Origin: Streptomyces yangpuensis
Lineage (GTDB): Bacteria; Actinomycetota; Actinomycetes; Streptomycetales; Streptomycetaceae
DNA: 64,000 nt
Assembly (NCBI RefSeq): GCF_001005295.1
Contig: NZ_LBMK01000001.1
Span: forward strand, 1,127,767-1,191,766
Direction of reading: 5' to 3'
Made by a program: the position numbers and the translations under genes. Below, one piece after another: positions 25,950 through 34,729 of this stretch; the first letter of the stretch is position 1, and the number at the start of each line of letters is the position of its first letter. Below the pieces are notes generated by a model. That model made no database searches. It was given only the letters and a program-made list of their open reading frames with translations, and was not told the DNA's origin.

Positions 25950-26993
25950 ATGCGCGCCACCGTCATCCACGCCCCGCACGACATACGCGTGGAGGAGGTG
26001 CCCGACGCTGCCATCCAGCGGCCCGAGGACGCCGTCGTCCGCGTCCTGCGCGCCTGCATCTGCGGCAGCGACCTGTGGGCCTACCGCGGTGAGGCCGAGC
26101 GCCGGCCGGGCCAGCGCATCGGCCACGAGTTCCTGGGCGTCGTCGAGGAGACCGGCCCGGCCGTCTCCGGCGTACGCGCCGGAGACCTGGTCGTCGCGCC
26201 CTTCATGTGGTCGGACGGCACCTGCGAGTACTGCAAGGAGGGCCTCTACACCTCCTGCGACCACGGCGGCTTCTGGGGCTCGGTCGGCCACGACGGCGGC
26301 CAGGGCGAGGCGGTGCGCGTCCCGCACGCCGACGGCACGCTGGTCAAGCTGCCCGCCGAGGCCGTCTCCGACGACCACCTGCTCACCGGTCTGCTCGCCC
26401 TCTCCGACGTCATGGGCACCGGGCACCACGCCGCGCTGGGCGCGGGCGTGCGCCCGGGCGCGACGGTCGCCGTGGTCGGCGACGGCGCCGTCGGCCTGTG
26501 CGGGGTCCTCGCCGCCCAGCGCCTGGGCGCCGAGCGGATCATTGCACTGGGCCGTCACACCGCCCGTACGGACATCGCCCGGCTCTTCGGGGCCACCGAC
26601 GTCGTCGCCGAGCGCGGCGAGGCCGCCGAGGCGGCCGTGCGCGAGCTCACCGGCGGCCGCGGCGCTACTTGCGTCATCGAGGCGGTCGGCACCGAGCAGT
26701 CCATGCGTACGGCGGTGAACGTCACCCGCGACGGCGGCGCCATCGGCTACGTCGGCGTCCCGCACGGCAGCGGCACCGGCCTCGACCTCGGCGTCATGTT
26801 CGACCGCAACATCACCCTGCGCGGCGGTGTGGCCCCGGTCCGCGCCTACATCCCGGAGCTGCTGGAGGACGTGCTCAGCGGGGTGATCGACCCGGCGCCC
26901 GTCTTCGACCGCGCCGTGTCCCTGGACGAGGTCCCGGACGGCTACCGCGCCATGGACGACCGCAGCGCGCTCAAGGTACTGATCAAGCCCTGA
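25950..26993 (+). CDS. Zinc-dependent alcohol dehydrogenase family protein
   Basis: This medium-chain dehydrogenase/reductase has 347 residues. The catalytic zinc region is visible as ACICGSDLW and GQRIGHEFLGVV. The structural zinc loop reads CEYCKEGLYTSCDHGG with three cysteines, one fewer than the canonical four, so structural zinc may be weak. The cofactor motif is VVGDGAVGLCGV near residue 172. IALGRHTARTDIAR after beta-2 lacks the acidic residue and suggests NADP(H). The ATG at 25950 follows CCGGAGGAC. A very strong terminator follows. Substrate unknown. Confidence 0.92.
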   Translation: MRATVIHAPHDIRVEEVPDAAIQRPEDAVVRVLRACICGSDLWAYRGEAERRPGQRIGHEFLGVVEETGPAVSGVRAGDLVVAPFMWSDGTCEYCKEGLYTSCDHGGFWGSVGHDGGQGEAVRVPHADGTLVKLPAEAVSDDHLLTGLLALSDVMGTGHHAALGAGVRPGATVAVVGDGAVGLCGVLAAQRLGAERIIALGRHTARTDIARLFGATDVVAERGEAAEAAVRELTGGRGATCVIEAVGTEQSMRTAVNVTRDGGAIGYVGVPHGSGTGLDLGVMFDRNITLRGGVAPVRAYIPELLEDVLSGVIDPAPVFDRAVSLDEVPDGYRAMDDRSALKVLIKP

Positions 26994-27016
26994 CCGGGGC
27001 GAGGGGGACGCCGCAG

Positions 27017-27063
27017 TGACGGACGGGCCGGGCGGGGAGTTCCCCCGCCCGGCCCGTCCGTCA
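27017..27063. terminator. Bidirectional terminator between convergent genes
   Basis: A perfect 21-bp stem (27017-27037 with 27043-27063) closes a 5-base AGTTC loop. It is shared by the alcohol dehydrogenase (plus) and subtilase (minus) genes, ending 13 bases before the subtilase stop. Confidence 0.92.
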
Positions 27064-27075
27064 CGGTGAGCCGTA

Positions 27076-28617
27076 CTACTTCACGGCCTTCAGGGCGTCC
27101 ACGACGCCGTAGCCGTAGTAGCCGGTCTGGCCCCACTTGGCCTGGCAGGTGGTGGCGTTGATCAGCGCGCCCGTGGCGTCGTAGATCTGCGCCGGGCACG
27201 TGGCCTTGGTGGACTGCGCCTTCAGCATCGACTGGAGCTGGGAGGGCGTGGCCGACGGGTGGGCGCTCTTGAGCAGCGCCGCGACGCCCGCGACGTGCGG
27301 GGCGGCCATCGAGGTGCCCTGCTTGTACCCGTAGCCGCCCGGGACGGTCGACAGCACGCGTCCGTTGGCGTCCGGGGTGGCCGGGACCTGCCACTTGTCG
27401 CCGCCGGGGGCCGCGACGTCCACGACTCCGAGGCCGTAGCTGGAGTAGTAGGAGCGCAGGCCCTTGTCGCCGGTCGCGGAGACGGTGACCACGCCCGGCA
27501 GCTGCGTGGGCAGGTCCAGGCAGACCTTCGGGTCGATGGTGCGGGTGACCGGGGTGGTGTCGTTCGGGCTGGTGGTGTCCTCCAGGGTGGCCGCGGCCAG
27601 GTCCTGGTTGGAGTTGCCGGCCGAGGCGACGTGCAGGGTGCCCTTGCGCTCGGCGTACTTGGTGGCCCGGCCGATGGCCTCCACCAGCGCCTTCTGGTCG
27701 TCGTCGGTCTTGCAGTTGAAGAGCCACGGGTCGACGTAGTAGCTGTTGTTGGTCACCTCGATCCCCTTCTCGGCGGCGAACATGAAGCCGCAGACGACCG
27801 CCTCGGTGTAGAAGAGGCTGGTCCCGGGCTCACTCACCTTGATCGCGGCTATCTTCACGCCGGGCGCCACACCGCTGATGCCGACGCCGTTGCGCGGGGC
27901 GCCGATGGTGCCGGCCACGTGGGTGCCGTGGTCGCTGCCGTCCGGGTACGGACGCCAGGCGCCCTCGGTGGTGTCGGCGACGCCGCCGACGCAGTTGGCG
28001 GACTGGCCCTTGGAGAAGTTCGGGGCGAGATCGGGGTGGGTGTCGTCCACACCCGTGTCTATGACGCCCACGGTGACGTCCTGGCTGCCATCGTTGATCT
28101 TGTGAGCCTCGTCGGCCTTGATCGTCCGCAGGTCCCACTGGTTGGGCTCCAGGGGCTCCTGACCCTCCTGGGCCTGCGCCGCCGCCTTGGCGGCGTCCGC
28201 CTCGCTCAGCCGCTGGGTCGCACCCTCGTCGGTGGTCTGCACCGCCTGCATCGGGGCCGTCCGGGTGGCGCCGACGGACACGAACAGCCCACGCTGGGCG
28301 CGCAGCTGCTTGGCGAAGTCCGGGTTCTGGGAGTGTGCGACGACGACCCCGATCTGCTCATAGGCCGTCACCACCGTTCCGCCGGCCCGCTCGATGGCCT
28401 TCTTCGCCGCCTTCACCGTGGCGTAGGCGTTCAGGTTCGCCACGTAGGACAGCTTGGGGCCCTCGGCCGTGGCCTTCGGAGCCGTCGCCGTGCCCGCGGC
28501 GCCGTCCAGCGAGGCGGCGGAGGCCGACACCGAGGGCAGCAGGGCGAGCGAGGCGGTGAGCGCCAGGCCGACCGGTACGGCGAGGGCACGCCGGCGGGCG
28601 GATCCCAGATGAGCCAT
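27076..28617 (-). CDS. Secreted subtilisin-like serine protease (S8 family)
   Basis: This exported protease of 513 residues has a Sec-type signal peptide (basic SARRRALAV, hydrophobic core VGLALTASLALLPS, cleavage after ASA near residue 35) and an inhibitor_I9-like propeptide to about residue 150. The mature catalytic domain follows with Asp187 in DTGVDD, His230 in HGTHVAGT and Ser436 in GTSMAAPHVAG, all in order. Four cysteines in the mature part may form disulfides. There is no C-terminal binding domain or anchor. It is probably an extracellular nutrient-degrading or developmental protease; protease inhibitors and substrates cannot be deduced. Confidence 0.94.
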   Translation of the reverse strand: MAHLGSARRRALAVPVGLALTASLALLPSVSASAASLDGAAGTATAPKATAEGPKLSYVANLNAYATVKAAKKAIERAGGTVVTAYEQIGVVVAHSQNPDFAKQLRAQRGLFVSVGATRTAPMQAVQTTDEGATQRLSEADAAKAAAQAQEGQEPLEPNQWDLRTIKADEAHKINDGSQDVTVGVIDTGVDDTHPDLAPNFSKGQSANCVGGVADTTEGAWRPYPDGSDHGTHVAGTIGAPRNGVGISGVAPGVKIAAIKVSEPGTSLFYTEAVVCGFMFAAEKGIEVTNNSYYVDPWLFNCKTDDDQKALVEAIGRATKYAERKGTLHVASAGNSNQDLAAATLEDTTSPNDTTPVTRTIDPKVCLDLPTQLPGVVTVSATGDKGLRSYYSSYGLGVVDVAAPGGDKWQVPATPDANGRVLSTVPGGYGYKQGTSMAAPHVAGVAALLKSAHPSATPSQLQSMLKAQSTKATCPAQIYDATGALINATTCQAKWGQTGYYGYGVVDALKAVK

Positions 28618-28874
28618 GGGTTCTCCAGATCATCGTGAAAAAGCCGTCCGCGCGCGGTCGCGCCGGACGGGTCCATGACAAGTGAACCTAGTGCCGCCGT
28701 TCCCCTTTCCGCCATCAGTTCGAGAAATCAGTTCCGGAAGAATCCCCGGGCGTTGAACCGTCCCGACACGCCGGCCGTGCCGTTGACAGAGGGGGCTCAG
28801 CGCCATCGACCCCCCACACGGAGGTTGCTTTGTCCGTCGTCCCCACCGCACCCGCGTCACAAGGAGATTCCCCC

Positions 28875-29240
28875 GTGACCACCGAAGCAGCGCCGCCCCC
28901 GGGCAGCGCGGGAACGCCCCTGGCGGGCCCCACGGCCGATGAGTTCGTGAGCGTCCAGCAGAGCCCCGAGTTCACCGAACTCCGCCGCTCCTACCGCTCC
29001 TTCGCCTTTCCGCTCACCGTGGCCTTCATCGCCTGGTACCTGCTCTACGTCCTGCTGTCCAACTACGCGGGCGGCTTCATGGGGACCAAGGTCTTCGGCA
29101 ACATCAACGTCGCCCTGGTGCTCGGCCTCGCCCAGTTCGCGACGACCTTCCTCATCGCCTGGCTCTACGCGCGCCACGCCGCCGCCAAGCTCGACCCCCG
29201 GGCTGCGGCCATCAAGGCGCGGATGGAGGCCTCCGAATGA
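28875..29240 (+). CDS. DUF485 membrane protein, partner of the acetate symporter
   Basis: This 121-residue protein has two transmembrane helices, about residues 47-68 (FPLTVAFIAWYLLYVLLSNY) and 78-101, the standard DUF485 layout; DUF485 genes nearly always precede actP-type symporters. The GTG at 28875 is chosen because AAGGAG lies 8 bases upstream; a TTG at 28830 is also open. The stop overlaps the actP start (ATGA at 29237), showing translational coupling. Its role is probably to aid or regulate the symporter. Confidence 0.92.
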   Translation: MTTEAAPPPGSAGTPLAGPTADEFVSVQQSPEFTELRRSYRSFAFPLTVAFIAWYLLYVLLSNYAGGFMGTKVFGNINVALVLGLAQFATTFLIAWLYARHAAAKLDPRAAAIKARMEASE

Positions 29241-30871
29241 GCGGAGCGCACCACCTGACGACGGTCACGGTCGCGGCCGGCGCCTCCGAGCACCGCCCGC
29301 TCATCATCACCCTGTTCGGGCTGTTCGTCGTCGCCACCCTGATCATCACGGTCTGGGCCGGACGCCAGACCAAGGACGCCGCGGACTTCTACGCGGGCGG
29401 CCGCCAGTTCACCGGATTCCAGAACGGCCTCGCCATCTCCGGCGACTACATGTCCGCCGCGTCCTTCCTGGGCATCGCCGGAGCGATCGCCCTCTTCGGC
29501 TACGACGGCTTCCTCTACTCCATCGGCTTCCTCGTCGCCTGGCTGGTCGCCCTGCTGCTCGTCGCCGAGCCACTGCGCAACTCCGGCCGCTACACGATGG
29601 GCGACGTGCTCGCGTACCGGATGCGCCAGCGGCCCGTCCGCACCGCCGCCGGCACCTCCACCATCGTGGTCTCGATCTTCTACCTGCTCGCCCAGATGGC
29701 CGGAGCCGGCGTCCTCGTCTCCCTGCTCCTCGGCATCACCAGCGACGGCGGCAAGGTGGCGGTCGTCGCGCTCGTCGGCGTCCTGATGATCGTCTACGTG
29801 ACCATCGGCGGCATGAAGGGCACCACGTGGGTTCAGATGATCAAGGCGGTCCTGCTGATCGCGGGCGCCCTGCTGATCACCCTCCTGGTGCTGGTGAAGT
29901 TCAACTTCAACGTCTCCGACCTGCTGGGCAAGGCCGCCGAGAACAGCGGACAGGGCGCCAAGTTCCTCGAACCGGGCCTGAAGTACGGCAAGGACGCGAC
30001 CTCGAAGCTGGACTTCCTCTCCCTCGGGCTCGCCCTCGTCCTCGGCACCGCCGGCCTCCCGCACATCCTGATCCGCTTCTACACCGTGCCCACCGCGAAG
30101 GCCGCCCGTAAGTCCGTGAACTGGGCCATCGGCATCATCGGCGCCTTCTACCTGATGACCATCGCCCTCGGCTTCGGCGCCGCGGCCCTGCTGGAGCGCG
30201 CAGACATCCTGGCCTCGAACAAGGCCGGCAACACCGCCGCACCCCTGCTGGCCCAGGCCGTGGGCGGCGGCGCGGACTCCACCGGCGGCGCCGTCCTGCT
30301 CGCCGTCATCTCCGCCGTCGCCTTCGCCACCATCCTCGCCGTGGTCGCGGGCCTCACCCTCGCGTCCTCCTCGTCCTTCGCCCATGACCTGTACGTGAAC
30401 GTGATCCGCAAGGGCAAGGCCACCGAGCAGGAGGAGGTGCGCGCCGCCCGCTGGTCCACGGTCGTCATCGGCGCCGTCGCCATCGGCCTGGGCGCGCTGG
30501 CCCGCGACCTGAACGTGGCCGGCCTCGTCGCGCTCGCCTTCGCGGTCGCCGCCTCCGCCAACCTGCCGACGATCCTCTACAGCCTCTTCTGGAAGCGCTT
30601 CAACACCCAGGGGGCGCTCTGGTCGATCTACGGCGGGCTGGTCTCCGCCGTCGGCCTGGTGCTCTTCTCCCCGGTCGTGTCCGGCAAGCCGACCTCGATG
30701 TTCAAGGACGCCGACTTCTTCTGGTTCCCCCTGGAGAACCCGGGCATCATCTCCATCCCTCTCGGCTTCCTCCTGGGATGGCTGGGAACCGTCCTGTCCA
30801 AGGAGAAGGCGGACCCGCAGAAGTTCGCCGAGCTGGAGGTGCGCTCCCTCACCGGAACAGGGGCGCACTGA
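29237..30871 (+). CDS. actP: Cation/acetate symporter (SSS family)
   Basis: This sodium:solute symporter of 544 residues has about 13 hydrophobic helices and probably imports acetate or other short monocarboxylates such as pyruvate. Characteristic segments are DFYAGGRQFTGFQNGLAISG near residue 46, SGDYMSAASFLGIAG and the GLPHILIRFYTVPTAKAARK region. MctC-type actinobacterial members share this structure. It is cotranscribed with the DUF485 gene and followed by a strong terminator. Confidence 0.93.
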   Translation: MSGAHHLTTVTVAAGASEHRPLIITLFGLFVVATLIITVWAGRQTKDAADFYAGGRQFTGFQNGLAISGDYMSAASFLGIAGAIALFGYDGFLYSIGFLVAWLVALLLVAEPLRNSGRYTMGDVLAYRMRQRPVRTAAGTSTIVVSIFYLLAQMAGAGVLVSLLLGITSDGGKVAVVALVGVLMIVYVTIGGMKGTTWVQMIKAVLLIAGALLITLLVLVKFNFNVSDLLGKAAENSGQGAKFLEPGLKYGKDATSKLDFLSLGLALVLGTAGLPHILIRFYTVPTAKAARKSVNWAIGIIGAFYLMTIALGFGAAALLERADILASNKAGNTAAPLLAQAVGGGADSTGGAVLLAVISAVAFATILAVVAGLTLASSSSFAHDLYVNVIRKGKATEQEEVRAARWSTVVIGAVAIGLGALARDLNVAGLVALAFAVAASANLPTILYSLFWKRFNTQGALWSIYGGLVSAVGLVLFSPVVSGKPTSMFKDADFFWFPLENPGIISIPLGFLLGWLGTVLSKEKADPQKFAELEVRSLTGTGAH

Positions 30872-30889
30872 CATCGTCCGAACACCCAG

Positions 30890-30925
30890 CGTGGCCGTGT
30901 CGTAGGGACCTACGACACGGCCACG
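30890..30925 (+). terminator. Terminator after actP
   Basis: A perfect 17-bp stem (CGTGGCCGTGTCGTAGG with its complement) closes a 2-base loop, 19 bases after the actP stop. Confidence 0.88.
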
Positions 30926-31048
30926 TTACGTCTCGTTCATTTGGGCATCACGGAACGACACATGCGTCACGTAGTCTCGAAATAGAACGCGTGGAGTAGC
31001 TCCAATGTCGCGCGTATGTCTACTTCCGGACAGGGGAGGGGGCCCACA

Positions 31049-32038
31049 GTGCTTCTCGACACCTATGGCCGCGTGGCCACTGACCTGCGCGTCTCGCTCA
31101 CCGACCGGTGCAATCTGCGCTGCACGTACTGCATGCCCGAAGAGGGCCTCCAGTGGCTCGGCAAGTCCGACCTGCTCACCGACGACGAGATCGTCCGGCT
31201 GATCCGGATCGCCGTCACGCAGCTCGGCATCACCGAGGTCCGCTTCACCGGCGGTGAACCGCTGCTGCGACCCGGCCTGGTCGGGATCGTCGAGCAGTGC
31301 GCGGCCCTGGAGCCTCGCCCCAAGATGTCGCTCACCACCAACGGCATCGGTCTGGGGCGCACCGCGCAGGCCCTGAAGGCCGCCGGCCTGGACCGGGTGA
31401 ACGTCTCCCTGGACACCCTGCGGCCCGAGGTCTTCAAGACCCTCACCCGCCGCGACCGGCACAAGGACGTCATCGAGGGCATGGCCGCGGCCCGCGAGGC
31501 CGGCCTGACCCCCGTCAAGGTCAATTCCGTGCTCATGCCGGGGCTCAACGACGACGAAGCCCCCGACCTGCTGGCCTGGGCCGTGGAGAACGAGTACGAG
31601 CTCCGCTTCATCGAGCAGATGCCCCTCGACGCCCAGCACGGCTGGAAGCGCGACGGCATGATCACCGCCGGGGACATCCTGGAGTCCCTGCGCACCCGCT
31701 TCACGCTCACCGAGGAGGGCGCCGACGAACGCGGCTCCGCCCCGGCCGAGCGCTGGGTCGTCGACGACGGCCCCGCCACCGTCGGCGTCATCGCCTCGGT
31801 CACCCGCCCGTTCTGCGGCGCCTGCGACCGCACCCGGCTCACCGCCGACGGCCAGGTGCGTACGTGCCTGTTCGCCACCGAGGAGTCGGACCTGCGCTCC
31901 GCGCTGCGCTCGGGCGCCCCGGACGAGGAGATCGCCCGGCTGTGGAAGGTGGCGATGTGGGGCAAGAAGGCCGGCTCCGGCCTCGACGACCCGTCCTTCC
32001 TCCAGCCCGACCGCCCCATGTCCGCGATCGGCGGCTGA
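31049..32038 (+). CDS. moaA: GTP 3',8-cyclase MoaA (molybdenum cofactor synthesis)
   Basis: This radical SAM enzyme converts GTP to 3',8-cyclo-GTP, the first step of molybdopterin synthesis, together with MoaC. The 329-residue form starts at GTG 31049, preceded by GGGAGGGGG 6-8 bases upstream; an ATG at 31016 would add 11 residues but lacks a ribosome site. The SAM [4Fe-4S] motif CNLRCTYC is near residue 18. The substrate cluster cysteines appear in CGACDRTRL and RTC near residues 265-283. The protein ends in the conserved Gly-Gly (AIGG), whose tail inserts into the active site. No other moa gene is in the window. Confidence 0.95.
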   Translation: MLLDTYGRVATDLRVSLTDRCNLRCTYCMPEEGLQWLGKSDLLTDDEIVRLIRIAVTQLGITEVRFTGGEPLLRPGLVGIVEQCAALEPRPKMSLTTNGIGLGRTAQALKAAGLDRVNVSLDTLRPEVFKTLTRRDRHKDVIEGMAAAREAGLTPVKVNSVLMPGLNDDEAPDLLAWAVENEYELRFIEQMPLDAQHGWKRDGMITAGDILESLRTRFTLTEEGADERGSAPAERWVVDDGPATVGVIASVTRPFCGACDRTRLTADGQVRTCLFATEESDLRSALRSGAPDEEIARLWKVAMWGKKAGSGLDDPSFLQPDRPMSAIGG

Positions 32039-32105
32039 CCCCGCCGCTGCCGAAGTGGCGGAGGCCGCTCGGTGGCAGCCGGTACGCACCGGCCGCCACC
32101 GCGGG

Positions 32106-32357
32106 TCAGCGCGGGCGCTCGGAGCCCTCCGGCTGCACCCACTCGTCGAGCTTCACGACGTCCTTGAGGAAACCGCGGACCCCCAGGAACTGCGAGAGGT
32201 GTTCGCGGTGCTCCTCGCAGGCCAGCCAGGTCTTGCGCCGCTCCGGCGTGTGCAGGGTCGGGTTGTTCCACGCGAGGACCCAGACGGCCGCGTCACGGCA
32301 GCCCTTGGCCGAGCAGGTGGGGATCTCTTCGGGGGCGGGGGAGTCGGAGGAAGTCAC
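32106..32357 (-). CDS. Small conserved actinobacterial protein of unknown function
   Basis: This 83-residue soluble protein contains CSAKGCRDAAVWVL and, 30 residues on, LACEEHREHL; the Cys-x4-Cys, Cys and His residues could bind a metal. The remainder ends in a charged tail. I do not recognise a named family. It is convergent with moaA and lies 67 bases after it. The sequence composition and codon use are normal for the window, so it is a likely real gene. Confidence 0.8.
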   Translation of the reverse strand: MTSSDSPAPEEIPTCSAKGCRDAAVWVLAWNNPTLHTPERRKTWLACEEHREHLSQFLGVRGFLKDVVKLDEWVQPEGSERPR

Positions 32358-32398
32358 GACCTCACCCTAGAGGGTGAACCGAACGTCGCACGGAAGGG

Positions 32399-32436
32399 CG
32401 ACGCCGAGCAGCCACGGGGGGAGCTGCCCGGCGTCG
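32399..32436 (-). terminator. Hairpin downstream of the DUF3099 gene
   Basis: A 14-bp stem (CGACGCCGAGCAGC with its complement, one mismatch) closes a 10-base loop between two minus-strand genes, about 75 bases after the DUF3099 stop. A T tract is absent, so efficiency is uncertain. Confidence 0.55.
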
Positions 32437-32511
32437 GTCCGTCGCTCCGACGGGGGATGCGGAGCGCGTGAGCAGTATGTCACGCAGGACCCGGTGCGGT
32501 GCACCGGAACT

Positions 32512-32853
32512 TCATGATTGATCTGAGGTTTTCTTGAGGTTTCCCGCGTCCAGCGCCGGGCGGACGGGAGACGGGACGAAATGGGAGGGCAGCGACGGCG
32601 CCGACTCGCGGCCCGCGTTGGCGATGACCACGGCGATGTAGGGGAGCAGGGCCCCGGCCACCAGCGTCACGACGGCCACCGGGCGCGACACGTTCCACAA
32701 CACCACGGTCGCGATGACCGACAGGGTCCTGACGGCCATCGAGATCACATAGCGGCGCTGACGGCCCCGCACGTCCTCGGCGAGCCCCATCCGGGCGCCG
32801 GTGATCCGGAAGACCTCGGCCCCGTTCCGCTTCTGCCGCTTCACCCGTTCCAT
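32512..32853 (-). CDS. DUF3099 membrane protein
   Basis: This 113-residue protein has a basic N-terminal segment (VKRQKRNGAEVFRITGAR), then two transmembrane helices at about residues 36-55 and 58-78 (VAVVTLVAGALLPYIAVVIAN), and a polar tail. This matches the DUF3099 family found throughout actinobacteria, usually near tyrS or moaA. Function is unknown. It is divergent from the GlsB/YeaQ-like gene. Confidence 0.85.
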   Translation of the reverse strand: MERVKRQKRNGAEVFRITGARMGLAEDVRGRQRRYVISMAVRTLSVIATVVLWNVSRPVAVVTLVAGALLPYIAVVIANAGRESAPSLPSHFVPSPVRPALDAGNLKKTSDQS

Positions 32854-33028
32854 GTCCTACCACCCGATCGCCGGCCGGGCCTTCCCCGGCCCGGACCCTT
32901 CCACGGTACGCGGCCCCCGCCGCCGAGGGGACAGCGGGACCCCCGGGAGCGCCGCCCGAAATGCGTGGTACGCCGGACGGGCCGACACTGGGCGCACGTG
33001 CGCACACCGCGCCAGGAGGAGGCTGGAC

Positions 33029-33307
33029 ATGAGCTGGTTGTGGGCGATCATCGTCGGTTTCGTGCTCGGGCTGATAGCCAAGGCCATCCTGCCGGGCAAA
33101 CAGCACCAGCCCCTCTGGCTGACCACGCTGATGGGCATCATCGGCAGTGTCGTCGGCAACGCCGTCGCCGGATGGATCGGGGTCGCCGACACCCGCGGTA
33201 TCGACTGGACCCGCCACCTGCTGCAGCTCGCGGGCGCGGTCCTCTTCGTCTTCCTGGGCGAGATGGCCTACAAGGCGATGCGCGGAGGCAGCCGCCAGAT
33301 GACCTGA
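33029..33307 (+). CDS. GlsB/YeaQ/YmgE family stress-associated membrane protein
   Basis: This 92-residue protein has three hydrophobic segments and the family pattern WAIIVGFVLGLIAKAILPG at the start, GIIGSVVGNAVAGWIG in the middle and AGAVLFVFLGEMAYK at the end, with the Gly-rich helices typical of transglycosylase-associated proteins. An AGGAGG ribosome site lies 9 bases before the ATG at 33029. Family members are induced by envelope or general stress. It is divergent from the DUF3099 gene and convergent with tyrS. Confidence 0.88.
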   Translation: MSWLWAIIVGFVLGLIAKAILPGKQHQPLWLTTLMGIIGSVVGNAVAGWIGVADTRGIDWTRHLLQLAGAVLFVFLGEMAYKAMRGGSRQMT

Positions 33308-33345
33308 GCCGCCGCCGGGGCACCAGCGGTGCCCGCGGCACATGA

Positions 33346-33388
33346 CGGAGGGGCCGGCCGGACCGTGACGTCCGAACCGGCCCCTCCG
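33346..33388. terminator. Terminator between the GlsB-like gene and tyrS
   Basis: A 12-bp stem (CGGAGGGGCCGG with its complement) encloses an inner GGAC/GTCC pairing. It lies between two convergent genes, 21 bases before the tyrS stop, and can serve both. Confidence 0.82.
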
Positions 33389-33408
33389 CCGTGCGCGTAC
33401 GGGACGGG

Positions 33409-34677
33409 TCAGGCGCCGGTGACCTCGACCGCCGCCAGGTTCTTCTTGCCCCGGCGCAGGACCAGCCAGCGCCCGTGCAGCAGGTCCTCCGTGGCGGGGA
33501 CCGCGTCCTCGGCGGTGACCTTCACGTTGTTCACGTAGGCGCCGCCCTCCTTCACGGTCCGGCGGCCGGCCGACTTGCTCGCGACCAGACCCGTCTCCGC
33601 GAAGAGGTCCACCACCAGGGCCGGCTCCGCCACCTTGGCGTGCGGCAGCTCGGACAGGGCTGCGGCCAGCGTGGCCTCGTCCAGCTCCGCCAGGTCGCCC
33701 TGGCCGAACAGCGCCCGCGACGCGGCGATCACGGCGGCGCACTGGTCGGCGCCGTGCACCAGCGCGGTCAGCTCCTCGGCGAGCGCCCGCTGGGCGGCGC
33801 GCGCCTGCGGCCGCTCGGCGGTCTGCGCCTCCAGCTCCTCCAGCTCCTCACGGGACCTGAAGGAGAGGATCCGCATGTAGGTGGAGATGTCCCGGTCGTC
33901 CACGTTCAGCCAGAACTGGTAGAACGCGTACGGGGTGGTCATCTCGGGGTCGAGCCAGACGGCCCCGCCCTCGGTCTTGCCGAACTTGGTGCCGTCCGCC
34001 TTGACCATCAGCGGGGTCGCCATCGCGTGGACGTGCGCGTCCGGCTCGACCCGGTGGATCAGGTCGAGGCCGGCCGTCAGGTTGCCCCACTGGTCCGAGC
34101 CGCCCTGCTGCAGGACGCAGCCGTGGCGCCGGTACAGCTCCAGGAAGTCCATGCCCTGGAGCAGCTGGTAGCTGAACTCCGTGTAGCTGATGCCCTGGTC
34201 CGACTCCAGCCGCTTGGCGACCGAGTCCTTCGTCAGCATCTTGTTGACCCGGAAGTGCTTGCCGATGTCCCGCAGGAACTCGATGGCGGACATGCCCGCC
34301 GTCCAGTCCAGGTTGTTGACCATGACCGCGGCGTTCTCGCCCTCGAAGGACAGGAACGGCTCGATCTGCGAGCGCAGCCGGTTCACCCACTCCGCGATGA
34401 CCGCGGGGTCGTTCAGGGTGCGCTCGGCGGTCGGACGGGGGTCACCGATCTGACCGGTGGCCCCGCCGACCAGCGCGAGCGGCCGGTTGCCCGCCAGCTG
34501 CAGCCGCCGCATCGTGAGCACCTGCACCAGGTGGCCGACGTGCAGCGAGGCGGCGGTCGGGTCATAGCCGCAATAGAACGTGACCGGACCGTCCGCGAAG
34601 GCCTTGCGCAGCGCTTCTTCGTCGGTGGACTGGGCGAAGAGCCCGCGCCACTTCAGTTCGTCGACGATGTCCGTCAC
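33409..34677 (-). CDS. tyrS: Tyrosyl-tRNA synthetase
   Basis: This class I aminoacyl-tRNA synthetase charges tRNA-Tyr in the cytoplasm. It has 422 residues from the GTG at 34677. The HIGH-like signature is HVGHL near residue 46, the second signature KFGKT near 230, and the tyrosine-binding QGGSDQWGN is intact. The C-terminus is an S4 RNA-binding domain ([20 protein letters not shown]). The protein is of bacterial TyrRS type 1. No T-box leader is visible in the short upstream region, which abuts the tldE stop by 52 bases. Confidence 0.97.
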   Translation of the reverse strand: MTDIVDELKWRGLFAQSTDEEALRKAFADGPVTFYCGYDPTAASLHVGHLVQVLTMRRLQLAGNRPLALVGGATGQIGDPRPTAERTLNDPAVIAEWVNRLRSQIEPFLSFEGENAAVMVNNLDWTAGMSAIEFLRDIGKHFRVNKMLTKDSVAKRLESDQGISYTEFSYQLLQGMDFLELYRRHGCVLQQGGSDQWGNLTAGLDLIHRVEPDAHVHAMATPLMVKADGTKFGKTEGGAVWLDPEMTTPYAFYQFWLNVDDRDISTYMRILSFRSREELEELEAQTAERPQARAAQRALAEELTALVHGADQCAAVIAASRALFGQGDLAELDEATLAAALSELPHAKVAEPALVVDLFAETGLVASKSAGRRTVKEGGAYVNNVKVTAEDAVPATEDLLHGRWLVLRRGKKNLAAVEVTGA

Positions 34678-34729
34678 GGTCTCTCGACTCCTTACGATTT
34701 GTGGAAATGCCGTGCTCAGTCTAGGTGGG

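Noticed and set aside
29165..30874. 569-codon minus-strand frame opposite actP
   Set aside because: Gly/Glu/Asp-rich reading of the antisense strand of an obvious transporter.
31016..31048. ATG at 31016 as moaA start
   Set aside because: No ribosome site precedes it, whereas a GGGAGGGGG stands in front of the GTG at 31049 where family homology begins.
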